Source: Maritalea myrionectae DSM 19524 (GTDB lineage: Bacteria > Pseudomonadota > Alphaproteobacteria > Rhizobiales > Devosiaceae). Taken from it: 64,000 nucleotides of DNA. Below are positions 62,895-64,000 of this stretch, in pieces (within the stretch, counting starts at the first letter, position 1; every line of letters begins with the position of its first letter). The notes under the pieces are model-generated. The model was given only the letters and a program-made list of their open reading frames with translations. It was not told the DNA's origin and made no database searches. The translations under genes were made by a program, and so were the position numbers. The stretch spans positions 248,001 to 312,000 of the forward strand of contig NZ_AUHV01000003.1 of NCBI RefSeq assembly GCF_000423365.1, given 5' to 3'.

Positions 62895-64000
62895 TCAGCT
62901 CAAATTCAAGGCAACCTCACTGCATTCAGATACAACTTCGATGTTAAATCGTTCTAAAGCTTGAAGATATTCAGACAGAGTGATTAATCCACAGCAAGGA
63001 TACGCCCCCACTGGAAGCTGAACTCCATCCGCGATTTTCTTAGCCAACAGAATTGCCGGGATTGTCGGTATATGCGGGCCATCTCCATCGCGAGCGAGAA
63101 TAAACCAACGTCGCTCAACTCTTTTGGGGATTTTGTCGGAACTTAAACCAGTCAGAATAACATGCATGCCACCGTCGGCACTTCCCAATCCATTGAACCA
63201 GTTGCTCATGCTTAACATGGGAGCTGCAAGATTCTCGAGCGACAACGGAACACCCGCACGAACAAGCCAACTTAGCCCCCATAGCCCAAGGTGCAACAAA
63301 TCAATTTCCAGCCCCGCAGAAAACTGTATTGACCTAATGTTGTGCCGCACTGGCAATAAATCCAAATCAGGTATCTCGCAGTTCGCCATCCAACGATTAC
63401 CTAAGCCAGGATATCTTTGACGATAAAGGTCCTGCCATCCAAACACTTGAGGACGAATCCCAGAGAATGGCGCAAGTGGCCTACCAACATAGCCTAAAAT
63501 CCCCTGTGTTGTTGCGAGTCCGCGTTCTGCTCGTTGGCCCGGCGCAATGCCATATTTCATGTTTTCTATAGTCGAAAACTCATTCCGAAATTCGCTAACA
63601 ACAGCATCTGAGAGCGCGGGCACTGTGCTCGCACCGGCGATGACAGAAACATCCGCAGATTTAGAAATTTGATCCAACTCAGATATGCCACAAACAAAAT
63701 CACGGCCATCGGCAAGGTCAATGTAGTGAACATGACGAGTAATAGCTATCCGTGCAACATCATAGTCCTGCCGTTGGAATGGTCCAACAGTGTTCACTAT
63801 GACATCAGGGCAATATGTCGATAAGGCTTGGTCCAAATCATTCGGGATCGTGAGACAAAGTGGGGTAGCAAAATCCCCAATTTCGTCTGCAAGATTTTTT
63901 GACTTTTCCAATGAGCGGCCAGCGATCAAAACTTCAACACCGTCGGCCGCCAAGGCATGGGCGATCCGCTTACCGAAATTGCCATACCCACCCAAAATCA
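62895..64000 (-). CDS. Saccharopine-dehydrogenase-like NAD(P) protein, 5' end missing
   Basis: At least 368 residues are present, beginning inside the Rossmann motif (ILGGYGNFGKRIAHALA), with the true start beyond the window edge. NTVGPFQRQDYDVARIAI and GASTVPALSDAVVSEF are typical of the saccharopine-dehydrogenase/enoyl-reductase superfamily. Third positions use more A and T than most genes of the window, a possible sign of transfer. The substrate is unknown. Confidence 0.8.
   Translation of the reverse strand, partial: ILGGYGNFGKRIAHALAADGVEVLIAGRSLEKSKNLADEIGDFATPLCLTIPNDLDQALSTYCPDVIVNTVGPFQRQDYDVARIAITRHVHYIDLADGRDFVCGISELDQISKSADVSVIAGASTVPALSDAVVSEFRNEFSTIENMKYGIAPGQRAERGLATTQGILGYVGRPLAPFSGIRPQVFGWQDLYRQRYPGLGNRWMANCEIPDLDLLPVRHNIRSIQFSAGLEIDLLHLGLWGLSWLVRAGVPLSLENLAAPMLSMSNWFNGLGSADGGMHVILTGLSSDKIPKRVERRWFILARDGDGPHIPTIPAILLAKKIADGVQLPVGAYPCCGLITLSEYLQALERFNIEVVSECSEVALNLS

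Noticed and set aside
1-64000. CRISPR arrays, prophage or integrative elements
   Set aside because: No regularly spaced direct repeats, cas genes, integrases, phage structural genes or transposases are present. The only tRNA (48923-48999) has no integrase or duplicated end beside it.

Overview
The window reads as an ordinary chromosomal segment of an alphaproteobacterium, most likely Hyphomicrobiales. The Devosiaceae/Maritalea neighbourhood is my best guess, from gene content only. The grounds are a molybdenum/NAD formate dehydrogenase operon of the fds type, a DUF2336 protein, an ArsR-methyltransferase fusion upstream of metF, HlyU, host-attachment and DjlA-like proteins, many Lrp/GntR/LysR regulators, and moderate GC with C-ended codons. 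No prophage, transposase or CRISPR array was seen. Short intergenic palindromic elements are the only mobile-looking DNA. The left edge cuts through RNase P RNA, and the right edge cuts the 5' end of a saccharopine-dehydrogenase-like gene.

Layout. 1-4.4 kb: rnpB, a J-domain protein, a SahR-like regulator with metF, a small ArsR protein and a DUF2336 protein. 4.6-7.1 kb: divergent katA/oxyR. 7.1-12.3 kb: MOSC protein, RarD, alpha/beta hydrolase, host-attachment protein, EttA. 12.3-14.1 kb: an Lrp regulator with an apparent ATT start, divergent from alanine dehydrogenase. 14.2-17.5 kb: a LysR gene, then a small GntR regulon in which an iodotyrosine-deiodinase-like flavoprotein and an AhpD-like protein share an identical 15-bp operator. 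17.6-23.3 kb: fdsG-fdsB-fdsA-fdhD. 23.4-27 kb: MATE exporter and ETF-ubiquinone oxidoreductase. 27-31.4 kb: RidA, FAD amine oxidase and gamma-glutamyltransferase-like genes behind a PdhR-type operator, with a divergent GntR gene. 31.7-38.2 kb: lyxose isomerase, then methionine gamma-lyase (mdeA) with an E1 2-oxoacid dehydrogenase (mdeB) broken by one in-frame amber codon, an SDR with a MerR-type promoter, MerR and Lrp regulators.

38-41 kb holds small regulator and VOC genes and copZ behind a textbook CueR-type promoter. 41.2-44.9 kb looks somewhat foreign: a PAS-GGDEF-EAL protein with an apparent 5' frameshift, a Crp/Fnr regulator and a His-rich periplasmic protein. 45-49 kb: quinone reductase, MFS, GNAT and YdeI-type genes, tRNA-Ile(CAU). 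49-53.7 kb: an SqrR/BigR-like thiol sensor before a cytochrome c, a SIMPL protein, TauE, an ankyrin lipoprotein and a retropepsin-RimK fusion. 53.8-57.9 kb: a cysteine-rich SufR-like regulator divergent from two tandem paralogous MFS transporters, then HlyU. 57.9-58.4 kb is a 0.5-kb gene-free stretch unusually dense in GANTC (CcrM) sites. 58.4-64 kb: MBL hydrolase, HxlR, TetR with its operator and target, MarR with matched operators, GNAT, GFA and saccharopine-dehydrogenase-like genes.

Two themes stand out: one-carbon/C1 and sulfur amino-acid metabolism (metF/SahR, Fds, mdeA/mdeB, GFA), and many local regulators whose predicted operators can be read beside their targets.
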